Positions 43,924 to 53,198 of a stretch of 64,000 nt of DNA are shown here, piece by piece. The DNA is from JAYPEY01 sp964519245. GTDB taxonomy: Bacteria > Verrucomicrobiota > Verrucomicrobiia > Limisphaerales > JAYPEY01. The stretch spans positions 29,970 through 93,969 of the forward strand of contig CAZFLK010000003.1 of NCBI GenBank assembly GCA_964519245.1, given 5' to 3'. Positions within the stretch are counted from its first letter, which is position 1; each line of letters starts with the position of its first letter. A model generated the notes under the pieces. That model saw only the letters and a program-made list of their open reading frames with translations, was not told the DNA's origin and did not search any database. A program made the translations under genes and the position numbers.

Positions 43924-44142
43924 CTAACGAAACGGCGTGGCGTGTGTTTGACTCCTTCGCCGGTTGGTTCCTTCGTAGGAAGGGTCCATGTAGATTCCCT
44001 CGGTTTTCGAAAAGGGGTTGGCGATCAGCTCCTCCTCGCCGTTGTTGGCGGGACCGGTGGCGCATCCGGTTGTCATGGCCAGGGCGCATCCCAGCGCCAT
44101 GGCACCAAGGAGCGCCCCGAAGGATGATTTGGTCCGTTGCAT
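43924..44142 (-). CDS. Small lipoprotein (72 aa)
   Basis: The short protein MQRTKSSFGALLGAMALGCA continues to a lipobox (AMTTGCATG) with the lipidated Cys at about residue 26. It is followed by a 45-residue hydrophilic tail (NPFSKTEGIYMDPSYEGTNR). A promoter-like TTGTGT-18-TATTTC ends 6 nt before its ATG at 44140-44142, which supports the short form over a longer open frame. It is divergent from the DUF2490 gene. I do not recognise the family. Confidence 0.7.
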   Translation of the reverse strand: MQRTKSSFGALLGAMALGCALAMTTGCATGPANNGEEELIANPFSKTEGIYMDPSYEGTNRRRSQTHATPFR

Positions 44143-44148
44143 GCGACT

Positions 44149-44178
44149 GAAATACCTTGGGGGAGTCGGTCCACACAA
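44149..44178 (-). promoter_or_regulatory. Candidate promoter of the small lipoprotein gene
   Basis: On the minus strand, TTGTGT (44173-44178), an 18-bp spacer, then TATTTC (44149-44154), ending 6 nt before the ATG. Confidence 0.4.
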
Positions 44179-44278
44179 CTCCAAACCGGCGCTTTGAGCC
44201 GGAGAGCTGATCGGAAGGCATGATTCGGATTTCGCGCTGACAAACAGCAACCTGAGTCAAAGCGTCGCCAAGGCGCGG

Positions 44279-44309
44279 TTGGCGGGGCGCGCCGGCTTCA
44301 GCCTATCCT
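44279..44309 (+). promoter_or_regulatory. Candidate promoter of the DUF2490 gene
   Basis: TTGGCG (44279-44284), 19-bp spacer, TATCCT (44304-44309), with the ATG 9 nt further on. The spacer is slightly long. Confidence 0.3.
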
Positions 44310-44318
44310 GAATCAGAG

Positions 44319-45047
44319 ATGAGGGGCAGCGCCACAGATGGAGTAGGGTTGATCAGGACGAAAAGTCATCGGCTCCGGCGCGCGTTGATCCTGGCAGCCT
44401 TGTTGGCGGGGTTGTTCTCCTCCTGGAGTTGTTCCCGAACCGTCGCCGCCAGCGATTTCCAAACCTGGCAGTGGCTCACGGTGCGGGTCTGGAAGACGAA
44501 TGATTTTCGCGTGACCTTGTACGGCGACAACCGGATGGCCGAGGACAGCAGCCGGCAGAAGCTTTTCATCCTCGGTCCGCGCGTCGCCCAACGCATCTCC
44601 CCGAACTGGAATCTCGGAGCGGGTTACCTTTTCCTGGATATCCACAAGCTCGCCAACAATCGTTGGCGCCATGAGCATCGACTGGATTTTGCCGTATCAC
44701 CCAATCTCCCGATCACGGAGAAACTTTCCCTGCACTCCCGCAACCGGATCGAGTTGCGTTGGCTGGAGCGTTCAAAAGGAGCGATCCCGCGCGCGCGGCA
44801 CCGGTTGCAGTTGCGCCAACGCATCAACAAGGGGCGGATCGAAAGCGTCTACTGTAACAACGAATTCCTTATCGACTATCGGCAGGGGGAATACAGTGAA
44901 AACCGGATCGTGCCCGTCGGTGTCGGCCTGCGACTCCACGAACATGCGTCAGTGGACCTATTCTACATGCTGCAGTCCGTGAGGAAGGCTGCCGGCGGAT
45001 GGCACAACAACCACATCTTGGGAACGCACCTGCGGGTGAGGTTCTGA
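44319..45047 (+). CDS. DUF2490 outer-membrane beta-barrel protein
   Basis: This 242-aa protein has a signal (ALILAALLAGLFSSWSCSRT) and alternating amphipathic strands: FQTWQWLTVRVWKTNDFRVT, LYGDNRMAEDSS, RWRHEHRLDFAVSPN, SLHSRNRIELRWLERSKG, YCNNEFLIDYRQGEY, and an end LGTHLRVRF with terminal Phe, the usual C-terminal signature of outer-membrane barrels. DUF2490 proteins are small barrels of unknown cargo. A Cys near the end of the signal (WSCSRT) could be a lipobox but lacks the usual residue pattern. Confidence 0.8.
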   Translation: MRGSATDGVGLIRTKSHRLRRALILAALLAGLFSSWSCSRTVAASDFQTWQWLTVRVWKTNDFRVTLYGDNRMAEDSSRQKLFILGPRVAQRISPNWNLGAGYLFLDIHKLANNRWRHEHRLDFAVSPNLPITEKLSLHSRNRIELRWLERSKGAIPRARHRLQLRQRINKGRIESVYCNNEFLIDYRQGEYSENRIVPVGVGLRLHEHASVDLFYMLQSVRKAAGGWHNNHILGTHLRVRF

Positions 45048-45083
45048 GGGCGGCGTTGCGCTCTTTAGGCGCGCGGGCTTGCT

Positions 45084-46391
45084 TTACCGTTTCCCGAAGT
45101 GGCGGTCTGCGAAGTTGAGGTATTGCTCCCAGTCGTAGTCGGTTACGTCGTGTTTGCCGGTTCGATAGTGGTAGCCGACGTAGTCGCCCACCGGGGTATT
45201 GAGCTCGGGCTGCAGTTGGACGCCCACTCCCTTCTTGCCAAAGAGCTGGTAGACCGGGCCTGCCAGCTTGCCGGAAAGAAACTCGCCGTTGGGGTCGGCC
45301 CACTTGTCCTGCTCCGCGCTGGCAATGTAGACCGGGCGCGGCGCCATCAGGGCGATCAACATGTGTTGATCGACCGGCAACTCGTTCTCCCTGTCGTTGA
45401 ACTTGACGTGGTTGTCGTTGAACCAATGGGGGAAGGAGGTGTTGATCCGGGCGACCGTCTCGCCGAAGCGCCGCCGCGCCAAGGCCGCGCCGCCGCAGCC
45501 CGAGTTGTTCGAAATGACAATCGCGAAGCGCTCGTCCTGCGCGCCCGCCCAAAGCGAGGTCTTGCCCAACCGGGAATGGCCGATGACGGCGACCTTGCCC
45601 TGATCAATCGCCTCGTCCGTTTCGAAGTAGTCCATTGCGCGGCTCAATCCCCAGGACCAGGCGCCGATGGAGCCCCATTCGCCTTTCTTCGGCTTGGTCT
45701 GGCCTTCGCGGTAAAACAAGGGGTGGATGCCGTTCTGGAAGCCATCGTCGAAGTCGGGGTCGATGTCGCCGTAATAGATCGTCGCCAGGCCATAGCCTCG
45801 ATCGAGAATCTTGCCGATGGCCCAGCGGCTGGATGAGGTCCCGCGTGACGCCTCGGACGCGCGGTGGTCCTGATTTCCGTTCCTGGAGCTGTTGCGCATC
45901 CAGCCCGGGTTCAGGCGGATCGAGGGATCAGCGCTGACGGTGTGATTGCCGTGGAAGTTGAGTCCCACGAAAAGCGGCGCAGGACCGCTGGTCACATTGG
46001 GAAGGTAGATCAGGATGTCCATGTGCGCGCGCTTTCCGTTGCCGGTGAAATGCGCGCGCACCTCCTTGCGCGTCGCCTTGCCGCCGAAGGCATTGCGGTA
46101 GCGCGAGAGCGTTTCGAAGCGGACCTCGACAGGGGTATTCGGCGTCCGGCCGTAAACGTAGGTTTCGAACAACTCGAGAATCTCGCCGCGCCGCTGGTTC
46201 GTCCAGGTCGCGGCGTCCTTCACCGGCTTGCCGGATTGATCCAGAAGAGGATCGGGCAGCGAGTAGCTGGGGACCTTGGATTCGTCGTAGTTGAAGCCCT
46301 TGGGTTGGGCGAGGATGGCGCCCGGCGCGACGAGGCCGGTCAGTGTCGCGAGGATTGTGAGGGCGGCGCCCCGAAGGTGGCTCTGGATCAT
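45084..46391 (-). CDS. Exported CE15 glucuronoyl-methylesterase-like enzyme
   Basis: This 435-aa protein has a signal peptide (AALTILATLTGLVAPGAILA). CE15 motifs include the nucleophile elbow VAVIGHSRLGKTSLWAGAQD (Ser273), the following ISNNSGCGGAALARR, the acid-bearing IASAEQDKWADPNGEF and the His in RTGKHDVTDYDW. Bacterial CE15 enzymes cleave ester bonds between glucuronic acid of xylan and lignin alcohols. The long region before the elbow (GNHTVSADPSIRLNPGW, SSSRWAIGKILDRGYGLATI) also matches bacterial members. The ATG lies 6 nt after a TAAGGT hexamer. It converges on the DUF2490 gene, 36 bp apart. Confidence 0.87.
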   Translation of the reverse strand: MIQSHLRGAALTILATLTGLVAPGAILAQPKGFNYDESKVPSYSLPDPLLDQSGKPVKDAATWTNQRRGEILELFETYVYGRTPNTPVEVRFETLSRYRNAFGGKATRKEVRAHFTGNGKRAHMDILIYLPNVTSGPAPLFVGLNFHGNHTVSADPSIRLNPGWMRNSSRNGNQDHRASEASRGTSSSRWAIGKILDRGYGLATIYYGDIDPDFDDGFQNGIHPLFYREGQTKPKKGEWGSIGAWSWGLSRAMDYFETDEAIDQGKVAVIGHSRLGKTSLWAGAQDERFAIVISNNSGCGGAALARRRFGETVARINTSFPHWFNDNHVKFNDRENELPVDQHMLIALMAPRPVYIASAEQDKWADPNGEFLSGKLAGPVYQLFGKKGVGVQLQPELNTPVGDYVGYHYRTGKHDVTDYDWEQYLNFADRHFGKR

Positions 46392-46397
46392 GGCGCG

Positions 46398-46427
46398 ACC
46401 TTAGGGCGCCGCCTTGGCGCGCTGCAA
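46398..46427 (-). promoter_or_regulatory. Candidate promoter of the CE15 gene
   Basis: On the minus strand, TTGCAG (46422-46427), an 18-bp spacer and TAAGGT (46398-46403), then 6 nt to the ATG. Confidence 0.4.
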
Positions 46428-46493
46428 GCGTGGTTTGATTGGCTCAATCCGGGACGGGGCCTGATCGTGGCTCCGGCGCGCGTCGGGGCCTGC

Positions 46494-48695
46494 TCACGGA
46501 ACCTTGCGAATCTCCGGATTGACCACCCCTACGGCCAACGCAACGCCCTCGAACAGGGTCGCAGGCGAGTCGGCAAGGCCCGCGTTCACCTCGATTCGAT
46601 TCGTGCCCGGCTCGCTCTGCAAGATGAAGTCGATCTCGACCGGGGCGCCGGGTTCCAGCGGGCCTTCGACAAGAACTTGTCCATTGTGGCGAATCTGCAC
46701 GTTCCTGTGGCTCAGGGTTTCGAGCTCGCAGATAAAGCGATGGCGTCCGGCCTTCGGCTCGGAGATCTCGTAGGCAAGGCTGAAATCGCCTGCCGACCAG
46801 AAGCGCGCCGCCGCCTCGTTACGATCCCAGCGCGCCAGTTCCGGTTCAGCCTTGAAGGGGGTGAATTCTCCCGGGGCAGGCAGGGCGGCGGGCGATTGAG
46901 GCTGCAGCAGGATCAACGTTCGATTCCCGGATGCATCCGTGATGGATTGGGTGCGCCCGACCCGCTTGAGATGGCTGATCAGCGACGCGCCCCGATCAGA
47001 GAAGGCGTTGCGATGAATCAGCAGTCCCGCAAAGCCGAATCGCTCCAGTTGATCAACCAATTCCTTGGCGGAGGCGTTTTCCAGGACAAGTTGCCAATCC
47101 TCCTGCCAGCGTCCGCGGTTCGAACCGTGCGAGAAGCGGAGCCTCGTCGAATGCAGGTAGGGTCGCAGCAACTCGTAGGGTTCCAGTCCCTCGATCGGCG
47201 CCGCCTCTGGAAAGGAAACCACCGGAACCTGGAAGATCATGGAATGCTCCGGCAACGCGGATTCCAACCTGGCGATGAATTGCCTGTCCTCCTTCAGCCG
47301 CGCCTGATGCCGCGCGATTTCGGGTTCCCGTTCGGGAAAAGGGACCTGATCCCACAGTCCGACGAGGGTCAGCGCGGCGGCCAGGGCCAGGCTGTGTTTC
47401 CGTGGGCGCCGCCGCGTCCAACGCGACAACCGCGCCGCGAGGAACATCAACAGCAGCGCTGAAATGTAGATGCTGAAGCGATTCGAGGCGCGGAACAGCA
47501 GCAGTCCTCCGAACGCGGCCAGGCAGTTGACGCCGCCGATTGAGGCGTAAGCCTGGATCCAGGCAATCTGCGCCAACTGGGGCGCGGGCTTCGCCCGATG
47601 TCGCGCCGAAGACATTCTTGCCACGCTTTCAACAATCAACCACGCCAGCCCGCACAAGGCCGCCATTCCCAGGTAGGGAGAATGCACCTCGCCCGTGATC
47701 TTGTGCAGTCCGCCATAGGCCTGTCCCAGGTCTGCGAGCAAGGAGAGGTTGTGGGTCGCTGGCGGCAGGACGCACTCCAGCAACTTCAGGCCATACTGTT
47801 CCGACTCGTAGTAGTTGCGCACGATTCCGGCCGGGTTGGCGCCGTGCTGGAATCGATAGATAAACGTGCCTGCGTTGACGATGACGAAGGATCCGATTGC
47901 GGCTCCCAGGCTCATGACTCCGATACGCAGGTTGTCGGGTCGGCGCGCCGACAGCCACTGCGCCAACAGGGCAAAGGTCATCAGCTGAAGATACATGTAT
48001 AGGTTGTAGGGATTGGAAACGCCCATGACGCACGCGATCGCCAGGCAGAATCGCCCCGAGCTGTTTCCGGGGCGCGCGCGCGAGCCTTTCGCGACGATGG
48101 CGCAGCACAGCAGGGCTGGCGGCAGCGTCCAGGTGAATGCGAGCAGCAGGTGCTGTAATCCGCGCCAGCAGTTGTAGTGGGCGAAACCGAAGAGCAGAGC
48201 GCCGGCGAACGACCATTCCCAACGATGTCTCAGGAAGCGACAGACCAGGTAGAAGGACATCGCCGCCGACACATGCGCCAGCAGGACGGCCGCGTTCCCC
48301 GCGGCAAAGACTCCCAAGGGCAAAGCCAGCAGCCCAAGCAGGACGGTCAGGCATTTCTCGTACATCGGGAAGTCATTCCAATTGGCCCCGAAGGGCGCGC
48401 CGAGCCGGTCGATCCTGACGGGCAGCCCGGGATAATAGTCGCCCTCCGATGCGGCCTTGATCCAGGTCAGGATCTGGACGGCGTCCCCCTCGTAATTGAC
48501 AGGCGTTCCCCAGCGGTCCGGCGTGGTCAAGGCATGTGACCAGACGAAGACCAGGGTGGAAACGGCGAGCAGGGCGACAAGACGCCTCCATTCCGCCCGG
48601 GCCAGCCTGTTCAAGCAAGCGAATGCGCCGGGCGCGGGCTCTGTCTCCGGCGAAATCGGAGCGCTCTTCGACTCTGGACCATGCCTCGCGGACAC
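46494..48695 (-). CDS. Multi-pass membrane protein, GT-C/YfhO-like, function unknown
   Basis: This 733-aa protein has one N-terminal helix (LVALLAVSTLVFVWSHAL) and a conserved-looking extracytoplasmic loop with Asp/Glu (NYEGDAVQILTWIKAASEGD), a pattern of GT-C glycosyltransferases and related membrane enzymes. About ten more helices follow to residue 460, then a soluble C-terminal half with a beta-sandwich end (AGRHRFICELETLSHRNVQI). The start is GTG at 48693-48695 and is uncertain. It may transfer a lipid-linked sugar to envelope glycans, but no catalytic motif is decisive. The lipase gene is divergent, 179 bp away. Confidence 0.6.
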   Translation of the reverse strand: MSARHGPESKSAPISPETEPAPGAFACLNRLARAEWRRLVALLAVSTLVFVWSHALTTPDRWGTPVNYEGDAVQILTWIKAASEGDYYPGLPVRIDRLGAPFGANWNDFPMYEKCLTVLLGLLALPLGVFAAGNAAVLLAHVSAAMSFYLVCRFLRHRWEWSFAGALLFGFAHYNCWRGLQHLLLAFTWTLPPALLCCAIVAKGSRARPGNSSGRFCLAIACVMGVSNPYNLYMYLQLMTFALLAQWLSARRPDNLRIGVMSLGAAIGSFVIVNAGTFIYRFQHGANPAGIVRNYYESEQYGLKLLECVLPPATHNLSLLADLGQAYGGLHKITGEVHSPYLGMAALCGLAWLIVESVARMSSARHRAKPAPQLAQIAWIQAYASIGGVNCLAAFGGLLLFRASNRFSIYISALLLMFLAARLSRWTRRRPRKHSLALAAALTLVGLWDQVPFPEREPEIARHQARLKEDRQFIARLESALPEHSMIFQVPVVSFPEAAPIEGLEPYELLRPYLHSTRLRFSHGSNRGRWQEDWQLVLENASAKELVDQLERFGFAGLLIHRNAFSDRGASLISHLKRVGRTQSITDASGNRTLILLQPQSPAALPAPGEFTPFKAEPELARWDRNEAAARFWSAGDFSLAYEISEPKAGRHRFICELETLSHRNVQIRHNGQVLVEGPLEPGAPVEIDFILQSEPGTNRIEVNAGLADSPATLFEGVALAVGVVNPEIRKVP

Positions 48696-48874
48696 GAGCG
48701 AATTTTTGATTCCTTTGCGGCGGTTGACAAGAGCAAGTGAGCGGCTTGTTCATGGGGCTCCCCGGGCCGGCGATTGGTTGGGCAGGATTCCTGCGGCCTG
48801 GTGTAACAGTTCTCCCAGCGCCCGAAATTGGCCTTTCCTCCTGCGGCCCAGTCCGGAAGATTCGCAGCGTAGCC

Positions 48875-49762
48875 ATGTCCGAATCCGCTCACCCCATCCT
48901 GCTGGCCCACGGCATCGCGCGCTTTGACATCCTGCGCGCCCAATTGCGGCGGTTCTGGAAAGTTCCGTTCCTGGCCAAGGGCGACAAGTATCACTACTTC
49001 AAGGGCATCAAGAGCCGCCTGCGCCGACATGGCTTCGACGCCTATCACTCCCATGTCGCCTTTGCGGCCAGTGTGGCAGACCGCGCCAGCGAGTTGGGGG
49101 CGGAGGTGCGCCGGATTCTCGCCAAGAGCGGGGCGGAACGGGTTCATATCGTTGCGCACAGCATGGGCGGACTGGACGCGCGCCGCATGATCGTGGACTG
49201 CCCCGAAATGGCGGGGGCGGTGGCCAGCCTTTCCACCATCGGCACGCCGCACAATGGAACCTCGTTTGCCGATGTCGGTCTCGCCATGGGCGGCGGGAAG
49301 ATCATCGACGCCCTGGCCAGGGTTGTCTCGCTTGAGGGCTACAAGGACCTGTCGCGCGCGGCCTGCGCCTCGTTCAACGACCGGGTCGAGGCGATCGAGG
49401 CGCGGAACGGGGTCGTCTACCAGACCTGGAGCAGCGTGGAGCCGGAGGAAAGCAATGTCTTCATGACCTTGACCGTCCCTTGGCGCATCATCAACCGGGA
49501 GGAGGGCGCCAACGATGGCCTGGTCTCGGAAGCGTCGCAGAGCTGGACCGGGGAGTTGCGCGATGGCGCTGCCGTGAAGGTCGTCAAGCGGCATCGTTTT
49601 CCTTTTGCCGCCGACCATTGGAATCAAGTCGGGTGGTGGCATGTGAATCGGTGGAGCCGCGCGGATGGCTGGCGTGGGTTGAGCGCCGCCATCGACGAGT
49701 ATGAGAACCGGGTGGGGGAGGTTTACCTCGATATCGCGCGGTCCGTGGCGGATCTGGCCTGA
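48875..49762 (+). CDS. Triacylglycerol-lipase-like alpha/beta hydrolase
   Basis: This 295-aa protein has no signal peptide (MSESAHPILLAHGIARFDIL; the HG of the oxyanion loop is near the start). The elbow is HIVAHSMGGLDARRM (Ser96) followed by LSTIGTPHNGTSFADVGLA, a hallmark of family I bacterial lipases. A catalytic Asp is likely in EGANDGLVSEAS and His in FPFAADHWNQVGWWH. The NDGLV segment is typical of Pseudomonas/Burkholderia-type lipases, where it is near the acid and calcium site. If cytoplasmic it may act on internal lipid. The start ATG at 48875 is chosen because the conserved strand begins within ten residues. Confidence 0.82.
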   Translation: MSESAHPILLAHGIARFDILRAQLRRFWKVPFLAKGDKYHYFKGIKSRLRRHGFDAYHSHVAFAASVADRASELGAEVRRILAKSGAERVHIVAHSMGGLDARRMIVDCPEMAGAVASLSTIGTPHNGTSFADVGLAMGGGKIIDALARVVSLEGYKDLSRAACASFNDRVEAIEARNGVVYQTWSSVEPEESNVFMTLTVPWRIINREEGANDGLVSEASQSWTGELRDGAAVKVVKRHRFPFAADHWNQVGWWHVNRWSRADGWRGLSAAIDEYENRVGEVYLDIARSVADLA

Positions 49763-49958
49763 CGATCGTCCGTTTGTTGAAGGGCCTCTCGGGGCGATTG
49801 AACGCGAGGGCGACGCGGTTCAAGGCCTTGAGAACGTTGTTTCTACAGTTTCTTCATGGCCCGGGGCGGGTCGCCTCGCCTGTTTCCGTGGATTGTTGAG
49901 TCGAACTGCGCCCGTGCCCCCTTCAGCGGTGAAAGGCCGCGCAGCCGTCCGAAACGGT

Positions 49959-49987
49959 TTGCCGGCGGGGTGCGGCAGTCCTAGAGT
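49959..49987 (+). promoter_or_regulatory. Candidate promoter of the 50-57 kb operon
   Basis: TTGCCG (49959-49964) and TAGAGT (49982-49987) with a 17-bp spacer, 52 nt before the GTG start of the large membrane protein. This leader is longer than for other genes here. Confidence 0.35.
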
Positions 49988-50039
49988 GCCGGCTTGCGTC
50001 GGCGCCCGTTCTAAGCAAGCTTGTGCGCCCATTCTGATC

Positions 50040-52132
50040 GTGTCCGAGAACGAATCCAATCAAGTGTCGCCGGAGTTGCCGGAAGAGCTGCGGGCGCAGT
50101 TTGCCGAGGTGGAGCGTCGGCTCTGGCGCAAGGAGACGACCGTGGCCGTTTCAGGCGCCGCCGTCGCCTTGCTTCTCTCGTACACGCTGTTGTTTGTTTC
50201 GGATCGGTTCTGGGACACGCCGGTCGCATTGCGGGTTGCCCTGACGGTGGCCGCGGCGGGGGTGTTGGCCGGTTTCGGAATCCGCTGGCTGCGCCTCTGG
50301 GTTTGGCGGCGCCGGGACCTGAAGGCCTTTGCCCGGGTCGTGCAGAAACATCATCGCCGCTTGGGAGACCGGTTGTTGGGCATCGTCGAGCTGGCGCGGG
50401 AGGGAGCCTCGTCCGCCAACATGTCGCCCGCCTTGCGCGAGGCCGCCATTCGGCAAGTGGCGAAGGAGGCGGCGGCAATGGATTTCAAGGCGGCGGTCAG
50501 CCTCGCGCAGGCGACGCGTTGGTTGATTGTGGCCTTGGCGTTGTCGTGCCTGGTTGCCGCGCCCTTCGCCATCGTGCCGCAGGCGGGATGGAGCGCGTTC
50601 AAGCGCTGGGTGGCTCCGGTGTCAGGGGCGGAGCGTTTTACCTTCGTTGAACTGGGGCGGCTGCCGGGGAAGATGATCGTCCCTCACGGAGAAGAGTTCA
50701 CCGCCTCGGTTTCATTGAACTACCGGTCGTTCTGGCGACCGGCGTCGGTGTCGGGCGTGATCGGCGAGCAAACGCCGATCCTGGCCGCGGTCGCCGAAGG
50801 CGAGGCCCGTTTCGAGGTTCCCGGGCAGGCGGTGGACGGAACGTTCGAGATCCGCGCGGGCGATGCGAAAGGGGCGCTCAGAATCGTGCCGACGCATCGG
50901 CCTTTGGTGAAGGATGTCGAGGCGCGGATTGAGTTTCCCGATTATCTGAAGTATCCGCGAACCACGCAGACCGTGCAGAATGCCAGCCTTGCCGTCCTGG
51001 CCGGGAGTCGGGCGGTATTGAGCGGCGCCGGCAACCGGGAACTCGACTCGGTGGTCATGACCTTGGCGGACGGCCGTGGGCAGGCGCTGGCCGCAACGGC
51101 GGAGGGGCGCTTTGAAACAGGCGTTCTCTCGCTGGAAGAGCATGCGCACCTCACCTTTTCAATCGAGGACAAGCTGGGCCTGACGAACAAGGCCCCCTAT
51201 TCGTTGGCGATTCGGCAGATTCAGGATTTTGCGCCGAATGTCGATCTGCCGGAACTGCAGAGCGAGAGCGCCATCCTGGAATCGGATATCGTGGACTTGA
51301 CCGCCGTGGCCCGCGACGACTACGGGGTGAAGGACATCGGCGTGGAATGGGAACTGGTGTCCACCCCGGGCGAGACCAACCGCCTGGTCGAAACGGGATT
51401 CCACTTTGATTCCTCGTTGCCGGATGAAACCGAGTTGCGCGAATCGTTCCTCTTCAGCCCATCTGTGGCGGGCGCGCCGCCGGAGTCGGTCGTCGAGTTG
51501 CGCGCCTATTCGACGGATTATTACCCGGGGCGGGCAAAGTCCCTCTCCATGGTCTATCGCCTGCATGTGATCGGGTTGGTCGAGCATGCGGAATGGACGA
51601 AGCAAACCTTCGAAGATCTGTTTGCCCGGCTGGAGGAACTCGCTCGTTCCGAGGAGGAGGTCGCCGCCGGCGCGCGCGACCTGAAGAACCTGCCGCAGTC
51701 CGACATGGAGTCGGAGGAGACATCGGACGAGATCGGCGAACGCGCGGACGAGCAGGGCGAAAACAATCGCGAGTTGGATCAGATCGTGCGCGAGGGAGCC
51801 AATGCCCTGAAGGAGGCGATGCGCAATCCGACCTTTGATGAAAAGACCCTCGAGCAATGGGCCGGGACCTTGAGCCAGATGAAGGAGCTCTCCGAGAATG
51901 AGATGAGCGCTGCGAAGCAATCCCTGCAACAGGCTCAACAGCAATCGTCGGGAGAGCAGCGTGAACAGGAATTGTCGGAGGCCTTGGAAAGCATCGAGCA
52001 GGCCTTGGACAAATTGGCGGAGATCCAGGAGCGCATGGACGAGGGATTGGACAACCTGGAGGCGTTGACCCTGGCTCAACGGCTCAGGGAAGCCGCCAAA
52101 TCCGAACGGGGAATCGAGCGAACGTTGTTGTC
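50040..52132 (+). CDS. Large DUF4175-like membrane/coiled-coil protein, 5' part (broken by assembly gap)
   Basis: The first 697 codons encode two membrane helices (AVSGAAVALLLSYTLLFVSD and VALTVAAAGVLAGFGIRWL), a cytoplasmic basic stretch (VVQKHHRRLGDRLLGIVEL) and a third helix (WLIVALALSCLVAAPFAIV). Extracytoplasmic Ig-like modules follow (LGRLPGKMIVPHGEEFTASV, DVEARIEFPDYLKYPRTTQT) and then a long Glu/Gln-rich coiled coil from about residue 510. The layout resembles DUF4175 proteins of PVC bacteria and TIGR02302-type proteins. The reading frame runs into ten Ns and continues after them in another frame, so the gap length is wrong and the protein is continuous only by inference. The start is GTG at 50040; no ATG fits. 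Confidence 0.7.
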
Positions 52133-52142
52133 NNNNNNNNNN
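52133..52142. other. Assembly gap (10 Ns)
   Basis: This run of ten unknown bases lies inside the coiled-coil gene. The reading frame before and after differ by one base at this length, so the placeholder is not the true gap size. Confidence 0.99.
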
Positions 52143-53184
52143 GCTGAAGGTCCGTCAGGGACAGTTCGTCGCCCGCGGTCTGGAGGTGAATCGGTTGAGC
52201 CAGCGCTATCGGGAGGCCATGCAGGCGGCGTCCGGGGAGCAGATCGAGGTGCGCGATGAGGCGGCCAGGCTTCAGGCCGAGATTGGCCGCTTCTTTGAGC
52301 GCACCCAACGCGAGAATTATGGCGAGGTCGCCAACGAAATGGAGGCGGAAGCGACCGCCGAGAATCTGGAAGTCGTCAGCGGGTTGATTGCCCGCAACAC
52401 GACGATGCAGTCGATCGAGAACCTGGCCCAATGGGCGGACCGATTCGACGCCTGGGCCAAGCGCATCGAGCCCCAGCCGCAGGAAAGCTCGGGCGAAGGC
52501 GGCGAAGGGGAGGGCGGGCACTCGCAGGACGACCTGATGCAGTTGCTGGTCGCCATGATCCGCATGCGCGCGGAGCAGGACAACGTCCGCGGGCGCACGG
52601 CCATGCTGGAGGAGCAGAAGGCCCGGGACCCGGGCTATGAGGATCGCGCCGCGGGCCTCGCCGCCGGCCAGGGAACGCTCAACCTGAAGATGGGCGATGT
52701 CGCGCGGAACAATCCGGTGGAGGTCCTGGACTCCGTCATGCGGGAGACGGTTGAATCGATGGAAACGACCCTGGGCTTGCTGGAGGAGCCGGACACCGGC
52801 GTCGCGACCGCTGATTCGCAGAAGCGGTCAATCCAGTTGATGACCGACATCATCAACCTGATCAATGAGCAGAGTCAGCAGCAGAATCAGCAACAGCAAC
52901 AGAGCGCCCAGCAGCAGAAGGAACAGGAGTTCCTGATGGAGATGGCCGAGCAACAGCCCGGCCAGCAACCCGGCCAGATGCCGGGAGCCATGCCCGGCAT
53001 GGGCCCGCTGGAGGGCGACCCCACCGCGCCGGGCGGGCGGGCCGCCGGCGACGGACAGGGCAAGGGAGCGACCGCCAGGCGCGTCGATCGTGGAGCTGGC
53101 GGCAAGGGGGCCAATCGTGTGATTGCCTCCGAGTTCCGAGAAGTCATGGAAAGCTATTTCAAGAACGTGGAGGCGACGGAATAG
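52143..53184 (+). CDS. Large DUF4175-like coiled-coil protein, 3' part
   Basis: This is the continuation of the preceding gene after the gap. The frame opens at LKVRQGQFVARGLEVNRLSQ with no upstream stop. It goes through helical Gln/Glu-rich segments (EVRDEAARLQAEIGRFFERT, MIRMRAEQDNVRGRTAMLEE, SVMRETVESMETTLGLLEEP), a poly-Gln region (NEQSQQQNQQQQQSAQQQK), a Pro/Gly/Met linker (QQPGQQPGQMPGAMPGM) and a C-terminal helix ending SYFKNVEATE. A GTG at 52186 is present but is internal to the helical region, so it is probably not a true start. The stop TAG shares bases with possible GTG starts of the next gene, indicating tight coupling. Confidence 0.7.
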
Positions 53185-53198
53185 TGGTGAGCGGATTG

